Origin: Bifidobacterium santillanense
GTDB lineage: Bacteria; Actinomycetota; Actinomycetes; Actinomycetales; Bifidobacteriaceae
Reading direction: 5' to 3'
NCBI RefSeq assembly: GCF_018555385.1
Contig: NZ_JAFEJS010000013.1
Location: 1-64,000, forward strand
DNA length: 64,000 nucleotides
Shown: positions 38,130 through 46,449 of the stretch, piece after piece
How positions within the stretch are numbered: position 1 is the first letter of the stretch
How the letters are laid out: every line of letters begins with the position of its first letter
The notes under the pieces: model-generated
Told to the model about the DNA's origin: nothing
The model's input: the letters and a program-made list of their open reading frames with translations, nothing else
Database searches by the model: none
Position numbers and translations under genes: made by a program

Positions 38130-38216
38130 GGAGTGATGCCTGAGTGGCCGAAAGGGGCACCCTGCTAAGGTGTTAGTCGCATTAGCGGCTCGGGGGTTCG
38201 AATCCCCCTCACTCCG
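38130..38216 (+). tRNA. tRNA-Ser(GCU)
   Basis: Acceptor GGAGTGA pairs with TCACTCC. The anticodon loop CTGCTAA gives GCU, with a long variable arm and T-loop TTCGAAT. The genome continues with CCG rather than CCA after the discriminator, so the CCA end is added post-transcriptionally. Confidence 0.95.
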
Positions 38217-38222
38217 CCGGTA

Positions 38223-38254
38223 AGGGATTCACGGTTCGCCGTGAATCCCTTTTT
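38223..38254 (+). terminator. terminator after tRNA-Ser(GCU)
   Basis: AGGGATTCACGG-TTCG-CCGTGAATCCCT is a 12-bp stem with a stable tetraloop followed by TTTTT. Confidence 0.92.
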
Positions 38255-38267
38255 CGTTGTTTCCGCA

Positions 38268-39215
38268 CTATCTGCCCGGGGCGGGCGCGGCGTCGCCGGA
38301 GAAGGTGATGATCACGGCGACGATGACCAACGCGACGCCGATCATCTCGCCGACGCCCGGAATCTCACCCAGCGTCAGTCCGACACCGATCGCGACGGCA
38401 GGGTTGATGGACTGCATCACGGAGAACGCCGCCGGGGTGACGCGGCGCATCGTCACCTGCTCGACGACGTACGGGAAGAACGAGGCGAGCAGGGAGACGA
38501 CGAACAGCAGTCCGAGCAGCTTCAGCGGACCGCCGGGTTCCAGTGCCCACGTCGCGTCCGCCTTGGGATGGATCAGATGCGCGACCGCCGGCGCGCCGAG
38601 GAACAGCGACTGGACGGCCCATCCGATCGCGACGGCGACGCACAGATTGTCGAGCGAGTTGCCGCCGGCGGCGATGTGGCGGCCGGTCACGATGTACACG
38701 CCCCACATCGATCCGCCGATGAAGATCGCCGCGAGGCCGACGAGGAAGCTGCCGTCGCCATCCGGATTCGCCAGCGAGATGCCGGCGAGCAGGACGACGC
38801 CGACCGCCGCGACGGCGATGCCGATCCGCTCGCGCCAGCCGTGTCCGGAGATCACCGCGACCGACAGCGGGCCGATGAACTCGATGGCGACGGCGATGCC
38901 CATGTCCATGTTGCCGATCGCGACGTAGAACATCGTGTTCATGAGCACCAGCGAGACGCCGAGCAGCAGCACCCATCCCCAGCTCCGCGCGTCGCGCCGG
39001 AACAGCCGGCCCCGCTTGGCCGCCGACCACGGACGACGCCACAGGAGCAGCAGCACGGCCATGAACCCCACGCGGTACCACACGGCGTAGAGCGGGTCGA
39101 GCTGCGCGAATGCGAGCTTGGCGATCGCCGTCGCCGAATAGATGACGATCGACTCGCACACCACGATGACGACGACCGGCACACGGTTCAGCATCTCGAC
39201 CACTGCTCTCTTCAT
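38268..39215 (-). CDS. EamA/RhtA-type inner-membrane exporter
   Basis: 315 aa with ten hydrophobic segments in two EamA halves. GNMDMGIAVAIEFIGPLSVA and SVMQSINPAVAIGVG match the RhtA threonine/homoserine efflux subgroup, so amino-acid export is the likeliest role. A TAGCGT box (39223-39228, minus strand) is 7 nt before the ATG at 39215; an in-frame GTG at 39224 overlaps that box and is rejected. It is divergent from dinB. Confidence 0.85.
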   Translation of the reverse strand: MKRAVVEMLNRVPVVVIVVCESIVIYSATAIAKLAFAQLDPLYAVWYRVGFMAVLLLLWRRPWSAAKRGRLFRRDARSWGWVLLLGVSLVLMNTMFYVAIGNMDMGIAVAIEFIGPLSVAVISGHGWRERIGIAVAAVGVVLLAGISLANPDGDGSFLVGLAAIFIGGSMWGVYIVTGRHIAAGGNSLDNLCVAVAIGWAVQSLFLGAPAVAHLIHPKADATWALEPGGPLKLLGLLFVVSLLASFFPYVVEQVTMRRVTPAAFSVMQSINPAVAIGVGLTLGEIPGVGEMIGVALVIVAVIITFSGDAAPAPGR

Positions 39216-39305
39216 GTCGTCCACGCTACACGCGCGGCGACGGCATCCCTAATCGCCGGCTTCCGCGCGATACGCGATCACCATGTGAACGCGCATACGG
39301 ACAAC

Positions 39306-39311
39306 TACAAT
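39306..39311 (+). promoter_or_regulatory. -10 box of dinB, leaderless type
   Basis: TACAAT is 7 nt upstream of the ATG, with no ribosome site. No SOS (LexA) box was recognised next to it. Confidence 0.55.
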
Positions 39312-39318
39312 CGAAGTC

Positions 39319-40611
39319 ATGAGCACCGCACCGAGACTGGCCGCCGCCAAACGCGATTGGGGGCACGACGAGACCGGATGCACGGTGCTGCACATCGACA
39401 TGGATGCGTTCTACGCCTCGCTCGAGGTGGCGCGACACCCGGAGCTCACAGGACGCCCGGTCATCATCGGCACCGGCCCCCGCTCGGTGGTGTCGGCGGC
39501 GAGCTACGAGGCACGCCGGTACGGCATCAATTCGGCGATGCCGTCGGCGCGCGCCCGCCAGCTGTGCCCGGACGGCGTGTTCCTGCCGGTGGACATGCGC
39601 TACTACCGCGAGATCTCGCACACGATCATGACCGAGGTGTTCCATGCTGTGACCGACCGGGTCGAGCAGGTGTCGGTCGACGAGGGGTACATGGACGTCT
39701 CCGGGGCGCTGCTGGCCTGGGAGCGGCCGACCGCGATCGGCGCGTGGATCCGAGAGCAGGTGGAACGCCGATTCCATGTGACCTGTTCGGTGGGCGTCGC
39801 GGCGAACAAGCTCGTCGCGAAGATGGCGTCGACGAACGCGAAGCCGAACGGCATGCTGCTGATCCCGGCCGCACGATCGGCCGAGTTCGTGCAGATGATG
39901 CCGTTGCGCGGCATCCCGGGGATCGGCCCGTCTCTGGAGCGACGGCTCAATGCGTGGGGCGTCGATTCGGTGGCCGATCTGGCCGCGATGAGTCCGGAGG
40001 CGCTGGAACGGGCGACCGGATCGCGCGCCGCCGCCCGCGGATTGTGGATGGCGTCGCGCGGGTTGGACGATCGCGTGGTGACGCCGGTGCGCGTGGAGAA
40101 GTCGATCGGCTCGGAGGAGACGCTGCTCGAGGACACCACGGATCAGCGCACGGTGCGTCGGCTGCTGCGCGAGGCCTGCGACGAGGTGGCGAGCTCGCTG
40201 CGGCGCAGGGGGTTCGTGGCGCGCACGGTCACGGTGAAGCTCAGATTCGCGGACCTGAGCTACCGGACGCGCTCCCATACGCTGGAACGGCCGACGGACG
40301 CCGCCGGCGTGCTGTACCCGGAGTGCGTGCGGCTGCTGCACGGCATGCTGGGGATGAACGGCGAGACAGCCGGACGCGACGACGTCTCCCCCGACGCTCC
40401 CCTGCCCAAGCTGATCCGGCTCGCGGGGATGAGCGCGAGCGGACTCGCGCCGGCCGAGGCGACGGCGGTGCAGCCGTCGCTGGACGACATGCTCGAGGAG
40501 ACGGACAGCACGGATTCACGCACGGCGGGCGAGCGTCGGCGCAGGGCCGAAGCCGCGTTGGACGCGGTGCGCGAACGGTTCGGCAACAGGGCCGTGCGGT
40601 TCGGGGCGTAG
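39319..40611 (+). CDS. dinB: DNA polymerase IV (Y-family)
   Basis: 430 aa. The catalytic carboxylates lie in LHIDMDAFYASLE and VSVDEGYMDVS; the helix-hairpin-helix and little-finger regions follow (LRGIPGIGPSLERRL). A QPSLDDM segment near residue 385 resembles a sliding-clamp motif, and a basic tail (GERRRRAEAALDAVRERF) ends the protein. It performs translesion synthesis. The 40612-40690 gap to the convergent dapC has no clear terminator. Confidence 0.95.
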   Translation: MSTAPRLAAAKRDWGHDETGCTVLHIDMDAFYASLEVARHPELTGRPVIIGTGPRSVVSAASYEARRYGINSAMPSARARQLCPDGVFLPVDMRYYREISHTIMTEVFHAVTDRVEQVSVDEGYMDVSGALLAWERPTAIGAWIREQVERRFHVTCSVGVAANKLVAKMASTNAKPNGMLLIPAARSAEFVQMMPLRGIPGIGPSLERRLNAWGVDSVADLAAMSPEALERATGSRAAARGLWMASRGLDDRVVTPVRVEKSIGSEETLLEDTTDQRTVRRLLREACDEVASSLRRRGFVARTVTVKLRFADLSYRTRSHTLERPTDAAGVLYPECVRLLHGMLGMNGETAGRDDVSPDAPLPKLIRLAGMSASGLAPAEATAVQPSLDDMLEETDSTDSRTAGERRRRAEAALDAVRERFGNRAVRFGA

Positions 40612-40690
40612 CGGCCCCGGGGCTCTCCAGCCCGGTCCGCGGACGGCTCTCCCTTGCGCAGATGCCGACCCGACCGCGATCGGCCCGCGA

Positions 40691-41872
40691 TCAGGCGGAC
40701 AGCCGGGCGCAGGCGTCCTCGATCGCCTCGTCGGTGGCGGTGGCGGAGAAGCGCAGGTACGCGGGCGCGCCGTAGAATTCGCCGGGGCTGGGGATGACGC
40801 CGATCCGGGCGAGCTCGGCCATGTCGGCCCAGCAGTCGCCGGACTTGGCCCTGACCCATACGTAGAGCGCGCCGGACGGCATCGCGGCGTCGTAGCCGTA
40901 CGCGCGCAGCGCCTCGACGAGGCGTCCCAGACGGGCGCGGTACCGCCCCCACTGCACGCGCACGGATTCGACGTCGCGCAGTCCCGCGGCCATCGCGGCC
41001 TGGACCGGCCCGGGGATGATCTGGCCGATCTGCTTGCGGTATTCGGCCATCTCGGTGACGAGGCGGTAGTCGCCGGCGATGAGCGCGGTGCGGTAGCCGG
41101 CCATGTTGCTCTGCTTGGAGAGCGAGTACAGGACGAGCACGCCGTCGGCGCTGCCCTCGCACACCTGCGGGTTGAGCGCGCAGGGCGTCGCGGACAGGCT
41201 GAACGCGTCGGCCGTCTCGCTTTCGTTCGTCTCCGAGACGGGGGCGACGGATTTGGAGGAGCGCCAGTCCATCAGCGCATAGCATTCGTCGGACAGCACC
41301 ACCGCGCCGATGCGCCGGGCCGCGGCGACGATGCCGGCGAGCCAGTCGGCACCGAGCACGTCGCCGGTGGGGTTGCACGGCGAGTTGACCCAGACGGCCT
41401 TCACGCCCGGCACATCGCACCAGGAGTCCACGTCGGCGACGTCGTCGACCTTGAGGACGTCGGCCCCGGCCAGCTGGGTGCCGATCTCGTACGTCGGGTA
41501 GGAGACCTTCGGCTGGACGACCACGTCGCCGGGACCGAGGTGCAGCAGGGACGCCATCAGCGCGACGGCTTCCTTGGAGCCGACCGTGGGCACGGCGGCG
41601 GCGTTGACCGACTTCAGGTCCACGCCGCGCATATGGCGGAACCACCAGTCGATCGCGTCCTTCAGATCGGCGGTGCCGGCGGTGACGGGGTATCCGTGCG
41701 CGTTCGACGCGTCGGCGCCCGCGGCGAGCGCCGCCTGGACCGAGGCGGGGACCGGGTCGACGGGTGAGCCGACGGACAGGTCGATCATGCCGCCGTCGAC
41801 GGCCTTGGCGGTCTGCTTGTATCCGGCGATGCGGGACCAGTCATACGGCGAGGAATACGCGTGGAAACCCAT
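40691..41872 (-). CDS. dapC: succinyldiaminopimelate transaminase
   Basis: 393 aa PLP fold-type I aminotransferase. The Schiff-base Lys lies in LYSLSKQSNMAGYR, Asn in SPCNPTGDVL and Asp in VLSDECYALMDW. A ~20-residue Ser/Glu-rich insertion (SSKSVAPVSETNESETAD) follows it. Its position next to a 7Fe-type ferredoxin is the standard actinobacterial fdxA-dapC arrangement, which supports DapC in lysine/diaminopimelate synthesis over a generic aminotransferase. Confidence 0.88.
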   Translation of the reverse strand: MGFHAYSSPYDWSRIAGYKQTAKAVDGGMIDLSVGSPVDPVPASVQAALAAGADASNAHGYPVTAGTADLKDAIDWWFRHMRGVDLKSVNAAAVPTVGSKEAVALMASLLHLGPGDVVVQPKVSYPTYEIGTQLAGADVLKVDDVADVDSWCDVPGVKAVWVNSPCNPTGDVLGADWLAGIVAAARRIGAVVLSDECYALMDWRSSKSVAPVSETNESETADAFSLSATPCALNPQVCEGSADGVLVLYSLSKQSNMAGYRTALIAGDYRLVTEMAEYRKQIGQIIPGPVQAAMAAGLRDVESVRVQWGRYRARLGRLVEALRAYGYDAAMPSGALYVWVRAKSGDCWADMAELARIGVIPSPGEFYGAPAYLRFSATATDEAIEDACARLSA

Positions 41873-41977
41873 GGTCGGGCCTTTCTTCTTCTCTTCCGCG
41901 GTGCTCCGCGACGACCGCGGGGCGCGTCGGGAGGCGGATCGTCATGAACGTCTGTGAACAGGATAGACCGGATACGA

Positions 41978-42004
41978 AAAATCCTCCCCGCGAAGGGGAG
42001 GATT
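41978..42004 (-). terminator. terminator after fdxA
   Basis: On the minus strand AAATCCTCCCC, a short loop and GGGGAGGATTT are followed by TTTCG. It is 56 bp beyond the fdxA stop, so fdxA and dapC may be separately transcribed. Confidence 0.85.
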
Positions 42005-42059
42005 TCGATACGCGCGTCGGGCGCCGGTCGTCGGCGCGGACGGGTGCGGCAGCCCGGAC

Positions 42060-42383
42060 TCAGTCCTGGTTCTGCGGGGGCAGGGCCGCGACCTGCTCGG
42101 GGTCCTTGCCGATCGGGCCGTGCGCGGAGGCGCCGCCGAAGTCGCCGACCTCGGCGAAGAAGTTGGCGGCCGCGTCCTTGTACCAAGCCCACTCGTCCGG
42201 CAGGTCATCCTCGTAGAAGATGGCCTCGGTGGGGCACACCGGCTCGCATGCGCCGCAGTCGACGCACTCGTTCGGGTTGATGTACAGCGAGCGGGAGCCC
42301 TCGTAGATGCAGTCGACCGGGCACTCGTCCACGCAGGCCTTGTCCTTGACGTCGACACAGGGCTGAGCGACAACGTATGGCAT
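42060..42383 (-). CDS. fdxA: ferredoxin with 3Fe-4S and 4Fe-4S clusters
   Basis: 107 aa. Cysteines in [19 protein letters not shown] and [14 protein letters not shown] fit one 3Fe-4S and one 4Fe-4S cluster (7Fe type). The C-terminal ~45 residues are the actinobacterial extension ([16 protein letters not shown]). AAGGAGG lies before the ATG. A minus-strand TATCCT (42412-42417) is the likely -10, and palindrome copies begin 27 bp upstream of it. Confidence 0.93.
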   Translation of the reverse strand: MPYVVAQPCVDVKDKACVDECPVDCIYEGSRSLYINPNECVDCGACEPVCPTEAIFYEDDLPDEWAWYKDAAANFFAEVGDFGGASAHGPIGKDPEQVAALPPQNQD

Positions 42384-42444
42384 GGGATCCTCCTTAAATC
42401 AAGCTGATACAAGGATAGTCTCGCGGTCGGACCCGCCCTCGCAG

Positions 42445-42570
42445 CGACCGATCCTACCGGATCGGACGTCACGGCCGCTTCCGACGCCGCATTTGCGTCC
42501 GATCCTGTAGGAACAGACGCAAAACGGCCCTCCAAACCGCCTGTTGCGACGGATCCTATAGGATCGGACG
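42445..42570. repeat. second array of the 24-nt palindrome, 51-bp period
   Basis: Three copies start at 42445, 42496 and 42547, exactly 51 bp apart. Each is the same CGTCCGATCC / GGATCGGACG palindrome with a few changes. In the second and third copies the symmetry extends outward (TTTGCGTC...GACGCAAA; CCTGTTGCG...CGCAACAGG). The linker of copy 2 resembles linkers of the 32.8-33.1 kb array. Lies between the permease stop and the fdxA promoter. Confidence 0.9.
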
Positions 42571-42617
42571 CAACAGGACGGGACGGAGGGCCGAGGTCAG
42601 AGGCGAACGGACGCGAC

Positions 42618-44144
42618 TCAGCCGTTGACGGCCTTATCGGTCTCGGCGGAGAGCTTCTCGGTCAGGTCGCCGGTGCCGAGACGGGCGTGGCGGTAGCCGT
42701 AGCCGAAGTAGAGCGCGAAGCCGACGACGAGCCAGACCACGAAGCGGATCCAGGTCAGGACGGTGAGGTTGAGCATCAGCCACAGGTTGGCCAAGCCGAT
42801 GAGGATCGGGACCCACGGGTTGCCGGGCATCTTGAAGGCGCGCGGCAGGTCGGGGCGCTTGGCGCGCATGATCGGGATGGAGATCGCGACCAGCGTGAAC
42901 GCGGACAGGGTGCCGATGTTGACCATGTCGGAGAGCACGCCGATGTCGAAGCAGGCGGCGACGAGCGCGACGACGATGCCGACGACGATCTGCAGGCCGG
43001 CCGGGGTGCCGTGCTTGCCGGTCTTGGACAGACCGCGGGGCAGCAGGCCGTCGCGGCTCATCGCGAAGACGATGCGGGTCAGGCCCAGCAGCAGGACCAT
43101 GACCACGGTGGCCAGGCCCAGCACGATGCCGAAGCTGATGATCTTGGCGGCCCAGTTGGCGCCGACGAGCTCGAACGCGGTCGCCAGCGACGGGCTGTCC
43201 TGCTTGGCGAGGTCCTTGTAGGAGACCATGCCGGTGGTGACGATGGCGACGAGCATGTACATGACGATGATCAGGGCCATGCCCACGCCGATGCCGAGCG
43301 GCACGTTCTTGTGCGGGTTCTTGGTCTCCTCGGAGGCGGTGGCCACGACGTCGAAGCCGATGAACGCGAAGAACACGAGCGCCGCGCCGGACAGGATGCC
43401 GGGCACGCCGTAGACGGACGGCACCATGCCGGTGGCCCACTGCCACAGCGGCTGGCCCATCACTCCCGAGACGGCCGAGGAGCTCTGCACGGCCGAGGCC
43501 GGCTCGCTCGGCGGGATGAACGGGGTGAAGTTGGAGGCCTTGACGTAGAAGAAGCCGACGATCACGACGAAGAACACGATCGCGATCTTGAGCACGGTCA
43601 TCGCGCCGTCGACGCGGGCGCCGATCTTGGTGCCGAACACGAGCAGCGTCGTGAAGAACGCGACGATGATGATCGGGGCGATGTCGAGGTTGAAGGAGCC
43701 GATGGCGATGTTCGTGTTGAAGCCCCAGCCCATAAGGCGCATGAAGTCGTTGAGGTAGACGCCCCAGTACTTGGAGATCACGGAACCGGCCATGAGCATC
43801 TCCAGGATGAGGTCCCAGCCGATGACCCACGCCATGATCTCGCCGACCGTGGTGTACGTGAAGGTGTAGGCGGAGCCCGCCACCGGGATCATCGAGGCGA
43901 ACTCGGCGTAGCACATGACGGCGGCGCCGCACACGATGCCGGCGATGAGGAAGCTGATGATGACGGCCGGGCCCGCGTGGAACGCGGCGGCCTGCGCACC
44001 CACCGAGAAGATGCCGGCGCCGACTGCGACGGCGACGCCCATGATGGACAGATCCCACCAGGTGAGGTTGCGCTTGAGCGTGCGACCTTCCTCGCCGGTT
44101 TCGGCGATGGTCTGCTCGACGGATTTGGTTCGGAATAGTTGCAT
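42618..44144 (-). CDS. APC-superfamily cationic amino acid permease
   Basis: 508 aa from MQLFRTKSVEQTIAETGEEG, typical of the cationic amino acid transporter (CAT) group, followed by LKRNLTWWDLSIMGVAVAVGAGIF, the glycine-rich first membrane helix. About 12 membrane segments; FIGFDVVATASEETKNP is the conserved segment between helices 6 and 7. Substrate probably a cationic or branched amino acid. An AGAAGG site lies upstream; the 32-codon extension to 44240 is rejected. Confidence 0.9.
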   Translation of the reverse strand: MQLFRTKSVEQTIAETGEEGRTLKRNLTWWDLSIMGVAVAVGAGIFSVGAQAAAFHAGPAVIISFLIAGIVCGAAVMCYAEFASMIPVAGSAYTFTYTTVGEIMAWVIGWDLILEMLMAGSVISKYWGVYLNDFMRLMGWGFNTNIAIGSFNLDIAPIIIVAFFTTLLVFGTKIGARVDGAMTVLKIAIVFFVVIVGFFYVKASNFTPFIPPSEPASAVQSSSAVSGVMGQPLWQWATGMVPSVYGVPGILSGAALVFFAFIGFDVVATASEETKNPHKNVPLGIGVGMALIIVMYMLVAIVTTGMVSYKDLAKQDSPSLATAFELVGANWAAKIISFGIVLGLATVVMVLLLGLTRIVFAMSRDGLLPRGLSKTGKHGTPAGLQIVVGIVVALVAACFDIGVLSDMVNIGTLSAFTLVAISIPIMRAKRPDLPRAFKMPGNPWVPILIGLANLWLMLNLTVLTWIRFVVWLVVGFALYFGYGYRHARLGTGDLTEKLSAETDKAVNG

Positions 44145-44302
44145 GTTGGTATGGCCTTCTGCTCTCCGGTTCTTGTTCAACGAGAGAGTATAGGCCGAAT
44201 ACCGCTCTTTCCGGAAGGCTATGTTACGCGAATGTGTCAAGCCTTCCGGATGCTGGGACGGGCGCCGCTTTTGTGAGCGTTCACGGCGCGTTCAGGCGGC
44301 GT

Positions 44303-45559
44303 TCACGGGCGCAGGTCGATGCCGACGCACACCGGCTCTGGCACAAGGGCCACGCCGAAGCGCTCCCTGACGCCGGCCTGCACCGCCTTGGCGAGCGCGA
44401 CCAGATCGTCCGACGAGGCGTCGCCACGGTTGGTCAGGGCGAGCGTGTGCAGCGTGGACAGCGAGGCGCGCGCCGACGACGCGTCCCCGCCGTCGAGCGC
44501 GAAGCCCTTGTGGAATCCGGCATGGTCGATGAGCCAAGCGGCCGAGGTCTTGACGCCCGGCGTGCCGTCGGGCAGTTCGGCCGGGAACCGGGGGGCGTCC
44601 TCGGGCAGCGTCGCGGCCTGGTCGGCGGGAAGGATCGGGTTCATGAAGAACGAGCCGCAGCTGTGGCGGTTGTGGTCGGCCGCCGGCAGTCCGGCGTGGC
44701 CGGCGGGGGCCTTGGGAGCCGCCGCCCGCTCCTCCTCGATGCGGGCGAGACGCTTGAGGTCGGCGATGACGTTCTCCTCGCGCTTCGTGCCGATCATGGC
44801 CGTCTCCACGTAGCGCGTCGGATCCTCGAGCATGCCCTTGGACGCGCGCACGGCGAGCACGGCGTCACGGATCGCGGTCGTCGCCATGCGGTCGCCCACC
44901 TCGACGCCGAGTGCCTTGGCGAGCTGGCCGAAGCCGACCGTGCCGGTCGCCGAATGACGCAGCGCGAACGTGACCGACAGGACCACGTAGCGCGGCGTCG
45001 GGAAGAATCGCTCCGCCGGCGTGGCCGGGGCGACGTACATGCTCGACTTCAGCGCGGAGGAGCGGTAGCCGAACGCAAGGTCGGCGGGAGCCAGATCGCG
45101 CGTGGTCTTCGTCTCGCGGTCCCACACCTCGACCGATTCGACCGACGTCGCGACCTCCTGGCCATACGCGCCGATGTTCTGCACGACCGATGCGCCGACG
45201 GTGCCCGGAATGCCGGACAGACCCTCGACGCCCTCCAGCCCGAGCCCCACGGTGAACGCGACGAAATCGTCCCAGTTGGCGCCGGCCTCGGCGTTGACGT
45301 GGACGGTGCGGTCGTTGCCCTCGACGGGCGCGGCCTCGTCCGGCACGGTGATGCGGCGGCGCGCGTCGCGCACGACGACGCCCTCGAAGGGCTCGTCGGA
45401 CACGAGCATGTTGGAGCCGCCGCCGATGACGCATAGGGGCAGGCCCTTCTCGTCGGCCTCCTCGACTGCCTCGATGACGCCGACGCGCGTGGTCGGCTCG
45501 AGGAACCGGGCGATGTGCCCGCCCACACCGATCGTGGTGATATCTGCAAAGCTGGTCAT
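44303..45559 (-). CDS. murB: UDP-N-acetylmuramate dehydrogenase
   Basis: 418 aa, longer than the usual 300-350 because of an insert around residues 240-310. FAD-binding motifs IGGGSNMLVSDEPFEGVVV and LSGIPGTVGASVVQNIGAYGQEV are clear; the catalytic Ser lies in CGSFFMNP. It reduces UDP-GlcNAc-enolpyruvate with NADPH in peptidoglycan precursor synthesis. A TACGAT -10 (45568-45573, minus strand) lies 8 nt before the ATG. Upstream lie two copies of the hairpin element described separately. Confidence 0.94.
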   Translation of the reverse strand: MTSFADITTIGVGGHIARFLEPTTRVGVIEAVEEADEKGLPLCVIGGGSNMLVSDEPFEGVVVRDARRRITVPDEAAPVEGNDRTVHVNAEAGANWDDFVAFTVGLGLEGVEGLSGIPGTVGASVVQNIGAYGQEVATSVESVEVWDRETKTTRDLAPADLAFGYRSSALKSSMYVAPATPAERFFPTPRYVVLSVTFALRHSATGTVGFGQLAKALGVEVGDRMATTAIRDAVLAVRASKGMLEDPTRYVETAMIGTKREENVIADLKRLARIEEERAAAPKAPAGHAGLPAADHNRHSCGSFFMNPILPADQAATLPEDAPRFPAELPDGTPGVKTSAAWLIDHAGFHKGFALDGGDASSARASLSTLHTLALTNRGDASSDDLVALAKAVQAGVRERFGVALVPEPVCVGIDLRP

Positions 45560-45567
45560 AACTGCCT

Positions 45568-45573
45568 ATCGTA
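45568..45573 (-). promoter_or_regulatory. -10 box of murB, leaderless type
   Basis: TACGAT on the minus strand is 8 nt upstream of the ATG. The first hairpin element starts 35 bp upstream of this box. Confidence 0.5.
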
Positions 45574-45607
45574 CTGTCTACGTACCGGATTTGGGACAGT
45601 GCCGGAC

Positions 45608-45697
45608 GCGGACGGGTGTCGTGACGCATATCTCGACACGCTCCGGGCCGCTCGGCCAAGTCCTACGGTCGCGACATGCGTCACGACACCCGTCCGC
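45608..45697 (-). repeat. hairpin element copy 1 (variable stem, constant loop)
   Basis: 90 nt. Arms 45608-45636 and 45669-45697 (29 nt each) pair at 27 of 29 positions, with the outer 22 perfect. They enclose a 32-nt core (45637-45668) that starts CACGCTCC, contains GGCCGCTCGGCC and ends CCTACGG. The same core, but not the arms, recurs in two other elements. The two arm mismatches become a G-U and an A-G pair when read on the minus strand. Confidence 0.92.
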
Positions 45698-45743
45698 TCA
45701 CTTGCGTACGAACACCCCCTACGCACCATCACAGCGCAACAGA

Positions 45744-45831
45744 GTGGGGAGTCGGCGTTCTCCGTTGAGGACCGTAGGACTTGGCCGAGCGGCCCGGAGC
45801 GTGTCCGCAATGGAGAACGCCGACTCCCCAC
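45744..45831 (+). repeat. hairpin element copy 2, inverted
   Basis: 88 nt. Arms 45744-45771 and 45804-45831 (28 nt each) match at 26 of 28 positions. The 32-nt core (45772-45803) is the exact reverse complement of copy 1's core, while the arm sequence is different. The arm mismatches on this strand are a G-U and an A-G, at nearly the same distance from the core as in copy 1. Confidence 0.92.
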
Positions 45832-45883
45832 GGCAACGTACGGAACCGCATCAAACCACGCGGACCGAAGCGAGTCCGGATAT

Positions 45884-45916
45884 GCGAAAACCCGGCCTTG
45901 TGGGCCGGGTTTTCGC
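45884..45916 (-). terminator. terminator after rpmG
   Basis: GCGAAAACCCGGCC pairs with GGCCGGGTTTTCGC around TTGTG; the minus strand carries the TTTT run. It lies 20 bp beyond the rpmG stop. Confidence 0.85.
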
Positions 45917-45935
45917 GAAAGCTCTCAGCGCGGGA

Positions 45936-46103
45936 TCAACGGGTCTCGCGGTGCACGGTCTGCTTGCCGCAGCGCGGGCAGAACTTCTTCAGCTCGAGGC
46001 GATCGGGCGTGTTGCGACGGTTCTTCGTCGTGATGTAGTTACGCTCCTTGCACTCGGTGCATGCCAGCGTGATGCCGGGACGGATGTCGGCGGACTTAGC
46101 CAT
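45936..46103 (-). CDS. rpmG: 50S ribosomal protein L33
   Basis: 55 aa: [18 protein letters not shown], then [20 protein letters not shown] and [17 protein letters not shown]. The four zinc cysteines (CTEC, CPRC) are present, so this is the C+ paralogue. It is bounded by terminators on both sides. Confidence 0.96.
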   Translation of the reverse strand: MAKSADIRPGITLACTECKERNYITTKNRRNTPDRLELKKFCPRCGKQTVHRETR

Positions 46104-46132
46104 GGTTCATTCACCTCTGTAGTCTAAAACGA

Positions 46133-46154
46133 GCGCCCGTCGGCGGACGGGCGC
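46133..46154 (-). terminator. terminator of the Tyr-Thr-Met tRNA cluster
   Basis: GCGCCCGTC and GACGGGCGC form a 9-bp stem 6 bp after tRNA-Met, followed on the minus strand by TCGTTTTAG. Confidence 0.8.
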
Positions 46155-46159
46155 ATTTG

Positions 46160-46233
46160 TAGCGAGGAAGAGGCTCGAACTCTTGACCTTACGATTATGA
46201 GTCGTACGCTCTAGCCAGCTGAGCTACCCCGCC
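46160..46233 (-). tRNA. tRNA-Met(CAU), elongator type
   Basis: GGCGGGGTAGCTCAGC opens a standard cloverleaf with anticodon loop CTCATAA (CAU) and T-arm GAGTTCGAGCCTC. The acceptor has two G-U pairs. CCA is not encoded. An initiator tRNA would have a mismatched first pair and GGG/CCC in the anticodon stem, which are absent. Confidence 0.9.
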
Positions 46234-46237
46234 AGAG

Positions 46238-46309
<72 letters not shown>

Positions 46310-46310
46310 G

Positions 46311-46392
46311 TGGCGGATAGTGGATTCGAACCACTGAAGCACGAAGCGGCTGATTTACAGTCAGCTCCCTTTGACCGCTTGGGAAATCCGCC
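46311..46392 (-). tRNA. tRNA-Tyr(GUA)
   Basis: Class II tRNA with acceptor GGCGGAT/ATCCGCC and anticodon stem GCTGA/TCAGC holding CTGTAAA (GUA), plus a long variable arm. First in the cluster; only 1 bp separates it from tRNA-Thr, so the three are cotranscribed. Confidence 0.95.
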
Positions 46393-46449
46393 AGTCTGTT
46401 TCCGTTCGTGATCAGGCCGTTTGGCTTGACCCCGTCAGGCAACTCGAAT

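Noticed and set aside
45608..45831. Insertion sequence or MITE pair
   Set aside because: Terminal arms differ between copies and no target-site duplications are seen; the conserved part is the loop, not the ends.
45608..45831. Integron attC sites
   Set aside because: No integrase, no conserved end boxes, and arms too perfect and unbulged.
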